Translations under genes and position numbers: made by a program
In this document: positions 33,049 through 42,832 of the stretch, piece after piece
Numbering within the stretch: the first letter of the stretch is position 1
Layout of the letters: every line of letters starts with the position of its first letter
DNA from: Candidatus Caenarcanales bacterium
GTDB lineage: Bacteria > Cyanobacteriota > Vampirovibrionia > LMEP-6097
Direction: 5' to 3'
DNA length: 64,000 bases
Assembly: GCA_022447685.1 (NCBI GenBank)
Contig: JAKVAO010000001.1
Span: 39,468 to 103,467 of the forward strand
Notes under the pieces: generated by a model
What the model was told of the DNA's origin: nothing
Seen by the model: only the letters and a program-made list of their open reading frames with translations
The model's database searches: none

Positions 33049-35751
33049 TTACAGATCGTCGAAATTATCGACGTTTATAATACTACCAGTATCTGGCTCA
33101 ATAATGGTAAGATAAATCCACTGATTTCTGAATAAGGTAAGTAAGTTAAGGTTTCTTTTAAGAATATTTTCTACTCTCTCATATGGAGCGTGAATTACGA
33201 CCCTCAATCTAAGTGGTTTGTGAAATAACTCCTCATCACTTTTGAACACTGATTGTAAACTAAGTCCAGTGAATAGATCACTCATGTTTCCTTGAAGTAC
33301 ACCTAGGTCACCAACTATATTATGGGTGATTTTGCTGCCACTTCCGAAGTTTTTGATATCCATAGAAGAGAAGTAGTATTGGTTGTTAATCCACTGTGTG
33401 ACTACCATTGGACCTCCCATGATAGTTTCAAGTAAAGTTCCATCTGGATCAGACTCTTGTCTGTAGGAGTGCATGAACACTCTATTAGAAAGATTATTAC
33501 CTTTGGTAAGTTCTCTTGGTCCAATGACGAAAGCCATATTCCCAGCAAGCCCCCACTCAGGTCTTGTCTCTGACCAGTCTATAGATTTAGCTAGAATTGC
33601 TGCATCATCGATATCAAAACTTTCATCACTATTTCTTGAGACTCTATTTAGCTTTGCTGCTATTTTTAAGTTTGCTTTTAGTTCTTTTAACTTCTCGATT
33701 TTTTCTGGATGGGTGATTTCAATATCGTAGATTTCAATTTCGTCAGTGGTTGTATTGTGCTCCGCACCAAGGAAAACAGTAGTGTCTGGAATCTTGATAC
33801 CATTATCTGCTATTGTTCTTCTGATTTCTGGAGTGTTGAGTACTTTTGCAAGAGTCTTAGCGTTAGAGCCACCATGCTGTCCAGCACAAGCTCCGCAGTC
33901 TAATGCTGATGCGTATGGATTATTTTCTGTTTGGCTACCGTGTCCAGTGAAGAGTACAAATTCACTAAAATTATCAGTAAGTCCCATTAGTCTTAAAGCA
34001 GTTTCTGCAAAGAAAGCTTGTTCCTTTCTAGATAGACCATGCTCGTTGGTTGGGCTCAAGTCTATATTAGGTTCGAAGTGTACTTTTGTTTTCTCTTTAG
34101 GGAAAAGCTTTTCTATACCTAGTTTTAATTTTAGAGTTATAGTTTTTAATAGCATGAGAGCTAAATAAATTAAACCTGAAGCTTCAGCAAATATGAAAGC
34201 CGCTGCTATATTGTTTTTCTGTGCTTTATAAGATTTATAGACTAATTCGGAGATGCGCTGGTTAATCTGAAAATCCATGAAATCTTCAGCACTTTTCGGG
34301 TGAACATGCTCTTCTACAACGTGCTTTGGACTTATTAGTACTGGGCATGCTGCTTGAGGATTGGTATCTTTGTGAGTTTTGTAACTGATTGGTAAACCAA
34401 AGAAACCAGCAAAGCCAAGTGTCTCAACGTTGGCAACGCTTTCTATAGATCTTCTAATACCTTCAGATCTGACATCTATGCAGAATATCATCTGTGCTGT
34501 CGAACGCTTATTTTGAGCAGAGATACTACTCATTAATTCTTGGTTAACAGAGATCTGCTCAAGTAGTATAGAGTGTTCTGTAAGTTCCCAGCTCATTTGC
34601 ATAATGTAACTTGCTCTGAGAGAGAATTCTTTGATCACTTCTCTGATTTTATTAAGTTCAGTATCACGAAGCATTTCTGGATCAACGTCATTGTTTAAAT
34701 TACTTTTTTTAATTAGAGTAATTAGATTCTTATCACTGTATTTAATTTCATCAGGGATTATTTGTTGATTATATTTCTCTAATTCTGAGTTCTGTTCCTG
34801 TAAAAGCTTTTTGAGAATTTGTTCTTCGAATTCTTCAAAATCATTTAAGCCATCTTTGTCTTTGAAATTTAAATAATCAAATAGATATATAATCTCAACT
34901 ATCAGCCTTACTGCAAGGAAATCAGTTGTTTTGATTTTGTATTTGAAATCTTTGTTGTGACTATTCAGCTCTCTCCACTTGATAAAGCTTGACCAGCCAC
35001 TTTGGCAACATAGATTCGATTTCAGGTATTCATCCCAGTCACTTTCTTTTAGACCCAAGGTCTCAAGTGCTACTACTACTGTCTTCTCTGAGGAATCTGG
35101 CAGCATTTTGATCCAGGATTTGATTTTTCTATTCTTGCTAAGTTTGTCATCGAAAGGAGCTAGCTTTTTCCAGCAAGTATAAAAACCTTGATCTCTATTT
35201 GGTAATTCCCATGTAGCTTGACTTTCATCGAAGTAAGCTGCGCAGAGATAGTTCATGTAATTATTAACTTTATCTAGGGTGCGCCCGTTGTTTATATGCT
35301 GAGAATATGGATAAGTTTTCTCTGGCTTTTGACGAAATTCTTCTATAACTCTTTGCTCAAGAAGTTTTAGTAGTAGAGGTGAGGTTTTTAAGGACTTGCC
35401 ATTATCAAGTTCAATGTCATTGAAGTGTTTATCAATAGTCTTTAAAAGTAACTCACGGTTTATCTCATTGTTATCGAGTAAGTCATAGTATTTTTTGATG
35501 GGAAAGAAAGATTCTGCATCGAAATATTTAGCTGCATCTTTAGTTGCATCAAAGAAGTGCTGGTCTTCAAACCCTTTCAATGGATTAATTGCAATGAAAC
35601 TTTTTAGTGACCAATTGGTATTCACGACTTCGAAGGCATTCGCTACAAGAGCTGTGATCATATTTGTGGTAAGTTTTTTATCATCAAAACTCTTGTGAAC
35701 ATTGTTGAGAGTTGAAGTTAATGCCTCTTGGTCTTTTAAACTGGTAATCAT
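33049..35751 (-). CDS. dabA: Inorganic carbon transporter subunit DabA (DUF2309)
   Basis: DabA is a carbonic-anhydrase-like zinc protein that, with DabB, accumulates bicarbonate in an energy-coupled way. The predicted zinc ligands are Cys424 and Asp426 (FCIDVRSEG), His604 (FTGHGS) and Cys619 (LDCGACAGQHGG). The spacings (2 and 15 residues within the pairs) equal those reported for the Halothiobacillus protein. Length (900 aa) fits the family. It forms an operon with upstream dabB and downstream PII-like gene. Confidence 0.95.
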   Translation of the reverse strand: MITSLKDQEALTSTLNNVHKSFDDKKLTTNMITALVANAFEVVNTNWSLKSFIAINPLKGFEDQHFFDATKDAAKYFDAESFFPIKKYYDLLDNNEINRELLLKTIDKHFNDIELDNGKSLKTSPLLLKLLEQRVIEEFRQKPEKTYPYSQHINNGRTLDKVNNYMNYLCAAYFDESQATWELPNRDQGFYTCWKKLAPFDDKLSKNRKIKSWIKMLPDSSEKTVVVALETLGLKESDWDEYLKSNLCCQSGWSSFIKWRELNSHNKDFKYKIKTTDFLAVRLIVEIIYLFDYLNFKDKDGLNDFEEFEEQILKKLLQEQNSELEKYNQQIIPDEIKYSDKNLITLIKKSNLNNDVDPEMLRDTELNKIREVIKEFSLRASYIMQMSWELTEHSILLEQISVNQELMSSISAQNKRSTAQMIFCIDVRSEGIRRSIESVANVETLGFAGFFGLPISYKTHKDTNPQAACPVLISPKHVVEEHVHPKSAEDFMDFQINQRISELVYKSYKAQKNNIAAAFIFAEASGLIYLALMLLKTITLKLKLGIEKLFPKEKTKVHFEPNIDLSPTNEHGLSRKEQAFFAETALRLMGLTDNFSEFVLFTGHGSQTENNPYASALDCGACAGQHGGSNAKTLAKVLNTPEIRRTIADNGIKIPDTTVFLGAEHNTTTDEIEIYDIEITHPEKIEKLKELKANLKIAAKLNRVSRNSDESFDIDDAAILAKSIDWSETRPEWGLAGNMAFVIGPRELTKGNNLSNRVFMHSYRQESDPDGTLLETIMGGPMVVTQWINNQYYFSSMDIKNFGSGSKITHNIVGDLGVLQGNMSDLFTGLSLQSVFKSDEELFHKPLRLRVVIHAPYERVENILKRNLNLLTLFRNQWIYLTIIEPDTGSIINVDNFDDL

Positions 35752-35795
35752 GGTTAAATCCTTTATTTTGAGTTGCGATTAATCTGTATTTGTTT

Positions 35796-37139
35796 TTAAT
35801 TCGCGTATTCACCTCTAACACTAGTATTGGTAACTTCTTTACTCATTGAGGTGTTTTTGAGAAAAGCGTATATTCTCAAATGTAATTCCTCTGGAAGAGC
35901 ATAGAGTATATCTTCTTTATAGTTCATTGCTAACCAAAGTAGGACAAATGGACTGAGCAGAAGCCAGTGCGGTAGATGAATTGCATAAGTATGCATGTGA
36001 ACGCTACTAACTAAGACTAATTCGAAAAAGTGTATGAATGCTCCATAGAGTATTGCAGCTGAGACCGAGACAAAGAATGCAAAGAATGGAACTAGGAAGT
36101 TTTTACTACTGGTAAGTATGCTCAGGCTAAGTTGTGTTAATGCCATAAATATAAATGCAAATAAAATAATGGAACTGTCGTAGAAATTAATTGGAATATG
36201 CGCAGCTACAGAAAAAAGATTGATGGAAACATATGAAAACCCCATGGCAATTACTAGTAATAATGTTTTCTGAGCAACGGTTAACCTAAGTTTTTCTGGA
36301 CGCTTGATTTGAATACCTGAGCCAGCGGCAAGGAAGTGAAAGGCTTTGAATAAGCCGTGCATGATTAAATGGCTTATTGCAGCTGGGAAAAGACCAAGTC
36401 CAATTTGGAGCACCATGAAACTCATTTGAGAAACAGTGGAGCACACTAAAGTAGCTTTTACTGTATTCTTCGTGAAAGCCCAAAGCATTGCAACGAAAGC
36501 GCTAAAGGCACCAATGAAGCTTAAGATGCTTAGAAATATAGGTTGTTCTAGCAGCATAGGGCTAAGTTTTACTAAGAGAAAGCCACCACCGTTAACTATC
36601 CCTGCGTGCATTAGAGCTGAGATTGGTGTTGGCGAATTCATAGATGAAATCAACCAACCATGGAAAGGTAGCAGAGCTGACTGTGTGAGTGCAGTTATGC
36701 AAACTAGGCTTAAAGAAATGATTTGATAATTACCAGGAATGTCTCCAAAGCTTTGGTTGAGCTTGGTGATGCTGAGTTCACCAGTGTAGATATAAGTGAT
36801 AATGCTAAAACCAAGTAAACAAGCTATACCTATACCAAAGTTTCGTGCTGCAACTATCCCAGATTCGAAAGCTGCTTTCCATTTATCTTTGTGGATCATG
36901 AGTAGCACCAAAAGGACATTCGTTAATGCGTAGAAAAAACAAAAAGCAATCAAATTATCTGTATTCACTAGTAAGCAAGCTGAAACTATAAGTGCAAAGA
37001 GTCTTACAAAGTATGTTTTGTATAAAGAATCTCCACTGATATAGTTCTTCGAAAACTGGGTGATTATAAATCCAACAAATAAAACTAATATAGTTAGACT
37101 TAAGCCAAGTGAATTGATCTGAAATATTGAATTGAGCAT
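35796..37139 (-). CDS. dabB: Inorganic carbon transporter membrane subunit DabB
   Basis: DabB is a proton-conducting membrane protein related to NuoL/MrpA. Over ten helices are visible in 447 residues, with family segments TALTQSALLPFHGWLISSMNSPTPISALMHAGIVNGGGFLL and SHLIMHGLFKAFHFLAAG, where conserved Lys/His of the antiporter pathway lie. No other Nuo genes are nearby, so it is the partner of DabA and not a complex I subunit. Gap to dabA is 44 bases. Confidence 0.93.
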   Translation of the reverse strand: MLNSIFQINSLGLSLTILVLFVGFIITQFSKNYISGDSLYKTYFVRLFALIVSACLLVNTDNLIAFCFFYALTNVLLVLLMIHKDKWKAAFESGIVAARNFGIGIACLLGFSIITYIYTGELSITKLNQSFGDIPGNYQIISLSLVCITALTQSALLPFHGWLISSMNSPTPISALMHAGIVNGGGFLLVKLSPMLLEQPIFLSILSFIGAFSAFVAMLWAFTKNTVKATLVCSTVSQMSFMVLQIGLGLFPAAISHLIMHGLFKAFHFLAAGSGIQIKRPEKLRLTVAQKTLLLVIAMGFSYVSINLFSVAAHIPINFYDSSIILFAFIFMALTQLSLSILTSSKNFLVPFFAFFVSVSAAILYGAFIHFFELVLVSSVHMHTYAIHLPHWLLLSPFVLLWLAMNYKEDILYALPEELHLRIYAFLKNTSMSKEVTNTSVRGEYAN

Positions 37140-37198
37140 TAATTTCTTCCTTCGAGAAAGTTCGTGGTAACTATAAGCAATATGCCCTGCAGTTATGA

Positions 37199-37237
37199 TA
37201 CTTATCTATAATAATAGTTAATCATAGCTCATAAGTA
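37199..37237. promoter_or_regulatory. Inverted repeat between dabB and the LysR gene
   Basis: TACTTAT (37199-37205) and ATAAGTA (37231-37237) are exact 7-bp inverted words in the divergent promoter region, with a smaller CTAT/ATAG pair inside. LysR-type regulators bind such dyads in shared promoters. It is a candidate operator. Confidence 0.4.
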
Positions 37238-37355
37238 AAGCTTTGATTTGGGCGGCAGGATTATAAGCTTAGCTAATCTCCGTGCTAGGATTAATCCGTG
37301 GGCTTGTGAAGTGATTGCTCTGCATCAAATTCAAAGCATCGAGTTTCTAATAATT

Positions 37356-38210
37356 ATGTCTAATCTTGAAATTGGTAATCTAAAATGTTTTATAGCTGTA
37401 GCTGAAGAAGGAAGCTTCACTAAGGCTGCAAATAAAATTAATATTACTCAGTCGGCTCTGTCGCAACAGGTATCACGTTTAGAGAAAAACTTGAAAGTGC
37501 AATTATTAAATAGAAGTAAAAATAATACTCTGACTGATTCGGGTGAACAGTTACTTCGCTATGCAAAGCAGATAGTTAAACTTGAACAAGAAGCCCTGGA
37601 TTATTTTCTTGAACCTGAGCTGGAGGGGGAGCTATCCTTTGGTTTACCGGAGGATTTTGCGACTTTGTTTCTGCAAGATATTCTTGCTGATTTTATATTT
37701 CATCATCCTCGTATCTCAGTGAAGGTAGAATGTGATTTAACTCTGAATTTACTTGCAGGGTTTAAGAAGAATAAATTTGATCTAGTCTTGGTTAAACTTG
37801 ATGATTTATCTGATTTCCCGAATGGGGTTGAAATTCGTTCAGAGAAATTAGTTTGGGTAGCAGCTAAGGATTTTCAGCAGGCTTCCTCTGGAGCATTACC
37901 TTTGGTTCTTTCACCTAAACCTTGTGTCTACAGAGCAAGGGCCCTTAAGGCTCTCAATGAAAAAAATATTAAATCTAAAATCGTATACTCTAGCCAAAGT
38001 TATATTGGTTCAAATGCAGCTGTTAAAGCTGGGCTTGGAATTACAGTACTTCCCAAAAATATGATCCCAGAAGGTTTATACGAGTTTAAATCAAGTAAAT
38101 TACCAGCACTTGAAGATACACATATAGCTTTACTTACTAATGGTTCCAATTCTAAAGCTCTGCAATCATTTGCAAACTATGTATCAGAAAAGCTGCATAG
38201 CCTTATCTAG
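37356..38210 (+). CDS. LysR-family transcriptional regulator
   Basis: The N-terminal winged helix-turn-helix (LKCFIAVAEEGSFTKAANKINITQSALSQQVSRLEKNL) is a clear LysR domain. It is followed by a PBP2-like effector-binding domain (FGLPEDFATLFLQDILADF). I take ATG 37356 as start, since LysR proteins begin a few residues before this domain; the frame is open upstream to 37248. It is divergent from dabB, so control of the carbon uptake operon is likely, by analogy with CbbR/CcmR. The effector is unknown. Product 284 residues. Confidence 0.9.
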   Translation: MSNLEIGNLKCFIAVAEEGSFTKAANKINITQSALSQQVSRLEKNLKVQLLNRSKNNTLTDSGEQLLRYAKQIVKLEQEALDYFLEPELEGELSFGLPEDFATLFLQDILADFIFHHPRISVKVECDLTLNLLAGFKKNKFDLVLVKLDDLSDFPNGVEIRSEKLVWVAAKDFQQASSGALPLVLSPKPCVYRARALKALNEKNIKSKIVYSSQSYIGSNAAVKAGLGITVLPKNMIPEGLYEFKSSKLPALEDTHIALLTNGSNSKALQSFANYVSEKLHSLI

Positions 38211-38550
38211 GAGTAACTGCTTCCTCGTCCTCTTCTCCAGTTCTTATTCTGTAAACTTTCTCAATTGGACTTACAAATATCTTACCGTCACCAACTTCTC
38301 CAGTTTTAGCTGATTTTAAAATACTTTGAATGGTTCTTTCTTCGAAGTGATCAGAAACTCCAATTTCAATTTTGATTTTTTCAGTTAAGCCAATCTTTAC
38401 AGTTGTACCTCTATAGGTCTCGATCTTTTCGGCTTCACCACCGTGTCCTATGACTTTAGATACTGTTAAACCTTGAACTTCAACATCAAATAATGCTTCT
38501 AAAACATCATTCAATTTTTCTTTTCTGATAATTGCAGTAATTAATTTCAT
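38203..38550 (-). CDS. glnK: PII signal transduction protein (GlnB/GlnK)
   Basis: PII proteins sense 2-oxoglutarate and ATP/ADP and gate ammonium uptake through Amt. The sequence shows MKLITAIIRKEKLNDVLEAL, GHGGEAEKIETYRG and KIKIEIGVSD, with the C-terminal DGKIFVSPIEKVYRIRTGE. The T-loop reads RGTTVKIG where uridylylated proteins have RGAEYxVD, so the usual Tyr51 is absent. The ATG overlaps the amt stop (ATGA), which supports a GlnK-like partnership. It overlaps the LysR gene tail-to-tail by 8 bases. Confidence 0.93.
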   Translation of the reverse strand: MKLITAIIRKEKLNDVLEALFDVEVQGLTVSKVIGHGGEAEKIETYRGTTVKIGLTEKIKIEIGVSDHFEERTIQSILKSAKTGEVGDGKIFVSPIEKVYRIRTGEEDEEAVTPR

Positions 38551-39830
38551 AAATTTTGCTCCGCCAAGTTTTTCACAGCCAGGCTATCTCTTTCTAGAAT
38601 CAAGAGAGCGCCTTCGCCTTCAGTATAAGCTTCCTCGCCATGCATAGCGATATCAAGTCCTTGTTTTTCAGCGTTTTCCTCAACTCTAAATGGAATAACA
38701 AGATTAATGAGGCTCGCTATTATATATGTCATAACAGCGCTGTAGCCAATGGCAATTATGACAGCTATAGCTTGTACTAGGACTTGCAGGTAACTACCAT
38801 CTACTTCAGATCCCCATGCTTTACTAATGAACAGGCCTGTAAGTAATGATCCGACTATACCACCTAAGCCATGAGCACCAAAAACATCTAATGAATCATC
38901 AAAGGCTGTTCTAGAACGCCACATGATAATGAAATAACAAGGAAATGTACTCAAGGCTCCAATCAATATTGCAGAGAGAGGTGACATAAGTCCAGCTCCA
39001 GGAGTGATAGCTACTAAACCAACAATGATTGATGTCGCGAGTCCAACAGCGGTAACTCTTTTGGTGTAAAGGCAGTCAAGTAATGACCAGCAAATAATTG
39101 CAGCGGCTGGTGCAAGTAGAGTGTTAGCCATCGCTAGTGCAGCTTCTGCATTCGCTGCATAAGCACTACCACCATTAAATCCAAACCAGCCAAACCAGAG
39201 TATTCCAGCTCCAAGTAATGTAAATGGCACTTGGTGAGGGAGCATAGCAAGTTTACCGATATCTTTTCTTTTACCTATGAATAATGATAAAACGACTGCA
39301 CTAATAGCAGCGTTGATATGAACAACTGTTCCACCAGCGAAGTCAATAGCCTGTCCCAGCCAAAGATGCTCAAATAGTCCGCCGCCCCAGACCCATTTTG
39401 CCATAGGCGCGTATACAAGTATGCTCCAAATGAAAATGAAAAGCATATAGGCTCTAAAATGAATACGTTCAACAACTGCACCACTAATTAAAGCAGTTGT
39501 GATTATGGCAAAGGTTCCTTGAAACAAAAAATCAAGAATTCTTGGTATACCGCCATCTTCTGTCGCTTCGAGTCCAACTCCATTCATGAAAGCAAAATCC
39601 AGACCACCTATAAACAGATTGCCATCTGAGTAAGCAAGGCTGTAGCCGATTAATGCCCAGGTGATACTTACTATTCCCATGGGGATGAAGCTCATCATCA
39701 TAGTGTTTAAAGCGTTTTTCTTTCTGACTAAGCCTGCGTAGAAAAAGGCTAGACCTACAATCATAAAAAATACAAATGAGCTTGAAACTAGTAGCCAGCA
39801 AGTATCGACAGAATTAATGGAAGGAGACAT
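38547..39830 (-). CDS. amt: Ammonium transporter Amt
   Basis: Amt channels move ammonium across the inner membrane. Eleven helices are expected; visible family segments include GLAFFYAGLVRKKNALNTMMMSF, DFAGGTVVHINAAISAVVLSLFIG (pore histidine) and FGAHGLGGIVGSLLTG (second pore His). I chose ATG 39830 (427 aa); a TTG at 39884 would overlap selO. It is coupled to the PII gene. Confidence 0.95.
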   Translation of the reverse strand: MSPSINSVDTCWLLVSSSFVFFMIVGLAFFYAGLVRKKNALNTMMMSFIPMGIVSITWALIGYSLAYSDGNLFIGGLDFAFMNGVGLEATEDGGIPRILDFLFQGTFAIITTALISGAVVERIHFRAYMLFIFIWSILVYAPMAKWVWGGGLFEHLWLGQAIDFAGGTVVHINAAISAVVLSLFIGKRKDIGKLAMLPHQVPFTLLGAGILWFGWFGFNGGSAYAANAEAALAMANTLLAPAAAIICWSLLDCLYTKRVTAVGLATSIIVGLVAITPGAGLMSPLSAILIGALSTFPCYFIIMWRSRTAFDDSLDVFGAHGLGGIVGSLLTGLFISKAWGSEVDGSYLQVLVQAIAVIIAIGYSAVMTYIIASLINLVIPFRVEENAEKQGLDIAMHGEEAYTEGEGALLILERDSLAVKNLAEQNL

Positions 39831-39871
39831 ATATAGAGTGAAGTTTTTTAAATTTCTTTTAACTCTAGCAT

Positions 39872-41362
39872 TTAGGTACCGCAAAAAGTTTGATAATTTT
39901 CTTCTTTGCTTTCTGGAGGCAGGCTGTAGTCAATATAATTGTTTTGTTTTTCGTAGGGCTTAGATAATATAGAGATTAATTTTTCAAACTCACTGAAATC
40001 ATTTTCTCTGCGAGCGTGTTCTATTGCTTTCTCGACATTATGATTTCTAGCTATAAACAAAGGGTTTACCTTAGACATTGATTGGCTAATAGCTTCTGCT
40101 TGGTTAAGGTCAAGCTCTGAAGACCAGTTCTGTAACCAGTTCTGGGCTTGCTCGTCATTTTCAAATAAATCACAGAATTTTTTCTTGGATTTAGCTTCTT
40201 CAAGTTTTGGGTTCTGTGCAAGCTCCTCACATATATCAGATAGATATCTAAAACTCAAAGTGAAATCTGCTCTTTCCATTTCCATTAGCTCGAATAACTG
40301 CAGCAAGAGTTTTCTATTTTCATCGCTATCTTCTTTAAGACCAAGTTTCTCTAGTATTCCTGTTCTTAAGCTTTTTGCAAATTTATCTTGGAAAAATTCT
40401 ATAGCTTCCATGACTAAGTTTTTAGCTGTATTCTCGTCTGGGGCAAGTAAATTTAGTAAGGTACTTGCAAAGCAATTGATGTTCCACTTGGCTATATGTC
40501 CTTGGTTTGCATAGGCATATCTACCATAGTGGTCTATAGAGCTAAATACAGTTGCGGGATTATAGAAATTCATGAATGCACAAGGTCCGAAATCAATACT
40601 TTCACCGGAGATACTCATGTTGTCGGTGTTCATAACTCCATGAATAAATCCAAAATTCATCCACTTACTTACTAGTGAAGCCTGTTTCTCGGCGACGGCT
40701 TTGATCAAATTGAAATATTTATTTTCATCTTTCTCTATCTCTAGGTAATGTCTATCGATAACATAATCAGTAAGGGTTTTGAGTGATTCGTTATCACCTC
40801 TTGCTACGAAGTATTCAAAGGTTCCAACTCTAATATGGCTAGAAGCAACTCTACATAAGATTGCTCCATCTAGTGGTCTCTCACGGTAAACTTTTTCTCC
40901 AGTCTTCACTATTGAAAGTGATCTGGTGCTAGGAATCCCTAGATGGTGTAGAGCTTCACTGATTATATATTCTCTAAGCATTGGTCCTATAGCTGCCCTG
41001 CCGTCTCCTGCTCTAGAGAATCTGGTTTGACCTGAGCCCTTGAGTTGCATATCTCTTCTAGCACCTGATTTGTCTATGAACTCACCTAATAACACGGCTC
41101 TGCCATCACCTAATTGAGGTACAAAGTGTCCAAATTGATGACCGGCGTAGGCTTGAGCTATAGGTTCAGAGCTTGCAAGAATTTTGTTACCAGCCAGTAT
41201 TTCTACTGCTTCCTTCGATTTGAAAAATTTTTTATCTAAACCAAGCTCGTCTATGAGATCATAGTTGATCTTGACTAGCTCTGCTTTCTTCACTGGTTCA
41301 GGGTTAATCTTTTCAAAAAAAGCTTCAGGTAATTTGGCGTAAGTATTTTCAAGGCTTAGCAT
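39872..41362 (-). CDS. selO: Protein adenylyltransferase SelO (YdiU)
   Basis: SelO is a pseudokinase-fold enzyme that transfers AMP to proteins and takes part in redox responses. Motifs: AYAGHQFGHFVPQLGDGRAVLLGE near the N-terminus, LKGSGQTRFSRAGDGRAAIGPMLRE, and HGVMNTDNMSISGESIDFGPCAF for catalysis. The last residues are TFCGT, with Cys in the place where other SelO proteins carry C-terminal Cys/Sec. It is 496 residues. It is upstream of amt on the same strand with a 41-base gap. Confidence 0.95.
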   Translation of the reverse strand: MLSLENTYAKLPEAFFEKINPEPVKKAELVKINYDLIDELGLDKKFFKSKEAVEILAGNKILASSEPIAQAYAGHQFGHFVPQLGDGRAVLLGEFIDKSGARRDMQLKGSGQTRFSRAGDGRAAIGPMLREYIISEALHHLGIPSTRSLSIVKTGEKVYRERPLDGAILCRVASSHIRVGTFEYFVARGDNESLKTLTDYVIDRHYLEIEKDENKYFNLIKAVAEKQASLVSKWMNFGFIHGVMNTDNMSISGESIDFGPCAFMNFYNPATVFSSIDHYGRYAYANQGHIAKWNINCFASTLLNLLAPDENTAKNLVMEAIEFFQDKFAKSLRTGILEKLGLKEDSDENRKLLLQLFELMEMERADFTLSFRYLSDICEELAQNPKLEEAKSKKKFCDLFENDEQAQNWLQNWSSELDLNQAEAISQSMSKVNPLFIARNHNVEKAIEHARRENDFSEFEKLISILSKPYEKQNNYIDYSLPPESKEENYQTFCGT

Positions 41363-41415
41363 TGCATATCTAAATATAAATTAAATTAGTTCTTTATTGC
41401 TACAATTTATGCTAT

Positions 41416-42702
41416 ATGGCAAATTTTGATTTAAATAATGAACTAAAAGATTCAGACAAAGAAGTATATGACTTAATCGCTAAAGAAGCTAATAGGCAGT
41501 CTGAGAATATTGAATTAATTGCAAGTGAAAATTTCACGAGTAGAGCTGTAATGGAAGTTATGGGCTCTTGCCTTACTAATAAGTACGCTGAAGGTTATCC
41601 AGGAAAGAGATACTACAACGGTTGTGAATTCCACGACGAATTAGAGACTTTAGCTATAGAGAGAGCGAAGAAACTTTTTGGCGCTAAGTTCGCTAATGTT
41701 CAGCCGCATTCTGGAGCTAATGCTAATATCGCTGCTTTTATGGCAATGATGCAGCCAGGTGACGCTTTTCTTGGTATGAGCCTTAAAGAAGGTGGACATC
41801 TTACTCACGGTTCTCCAGTTAATTTCTCAGGTAAGTTCTATAAAGTCTATGAATATGGTGTTAACGATGAAGGTTTACTTGATTATGATGAGATAGCTCG
41901 TATTGCTCAAGAATCTAAGCCTAAAGTTCTTATAGCGGGAGCCTCTGCTTACCCTAGAACTATTGATTTCGCTAAATTTAGAGAGATTGCTGACAGTGTC
42001 GGTGCGTTCTTGATGGTTGATATGGCACATATTGCAGGTTTAGTAGCTGCTGGCGTTCATCCAAGCCCAGTTCCTTTCGCTGATGTTGTTACTACTACTA
42101 CTCATAAGACCCTAGCTGGCCCTAGAGGTGGTCTTATTCTTACTAATAACGAAGATTTAGCTAAGAAGCTTAATTCAGCTGTTTTTCCTGGTTCTCAAGG
42201 TGGTCCTTTGATGCATACTATTGCTGCTAAAGCTGTGTGTTTTGCTGAGGCTATGACTGATGATTTCAAAGCTTATCAGGAGCAGGTTGTTAAGAATACT
42301 AAGGCTCTTGCTGAATCACTTAGGAATGGTGGGATTGATCTTGTTAGTAATGGCAGTGATAACCATTTGGTCTTACTTGATTTAATCAAAGATAATATTA
42401 CAGGTAAAGACTTAGCTAATCTTCTAGATGAGTACAAGATAACTGTTAACAAAAATGGGGTTCCTAAAGATCCTCAAAGCCCTTTTGTTACTAGTGGAAT
42501 CAGAATTGGCACACCTGCAATGACAAGAAGAGGTTTTAAAGAGAAAGAATTTGAAATTCTGGGGAATATTATATCCAGGTTCATAAAGTCTATGGCAGCA
42601 AATGAGTTAGCGCTTGATGAAGATACTGAAAACTTTGTTAAGTCTGAAGTTGAAAGTCTAACTAAGTCTCTTGAATACTACAAAGAGCCTGTATATTCAT
42701 AA
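41416..42702 (+). CDS. glyA: Serine hydroxymethyltransferase
   Basis: GlyA converts serine and tetrahydrofolate to glycine and methylene-THF. The sequence has SENFTSRAVMEVMGSCLTNKYAEGYPGKRYY, HSGANAN, and the PLP-lysine motif TTTTHKTLAGPRGG with Lys231. Length (428 aa) is normal. It is divergent from selO with a 53-base gap. Confidence 0.97.
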   Translation: MANFDLNNELKDSDKEVYDLIAKEANRQSENIELIASENFTSRAVMEVMGSCLTNKYAEGYPGKRYYNGCEFHDELETLAIERAKKLFGAKFANVQPHSGANANIAAFMAMMQPGDAFLGMSLKEGGHLTHGSPVNFSGKFYKVYEYGVNDEGLLDYDEIARIAQESKPKVLIAGASAYPRTIDFAKFREIADSVGAFLMVDMAHIAGLVAAGVHPSPVPFADVVTTTTHKTLAGPRGGLILTNNEDLAKKLNSAVFPGSQGGPLMHTIAAKAVCFAEAMTDDFKAYQEQVVKNTKALAESLRNGGIDLVSNGSDNHLVLLDLIKDNITGKDLANLLDEYKITVNKNGVPKDPQSPFVTSGIRIGTPAMTRRGFKEKEFEILGNIISRFIKSMAANELALDEDTENFVKSEVESLTKSLEYYKEPVYS

Positions 42703-42832
42703 ATCTTTAGTAAAAACTATGTTTTTATTGATTTTCAGCACTTAAAGACCTAAATAGTCTTTGCTAATTTGAAGATATGGGCTATTATGGTAAAACAAGC
42801 TAGTAAGACTTTAGGTTGAGGAAGAAATAACT

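Noticed and set aside
33746..34168. 140-codon open frame on the plus strand inside dabA
   Set aside because: It is antisense to the zinc-site region of DabA, which is conserved; nothing in the translation resembles a protein family.
39831..39884. TTG start giving amt 18 more residues
   Set aside because: It would overlap the selO stop region and add basic residues ahead of the first helix that Amt proteins lack.
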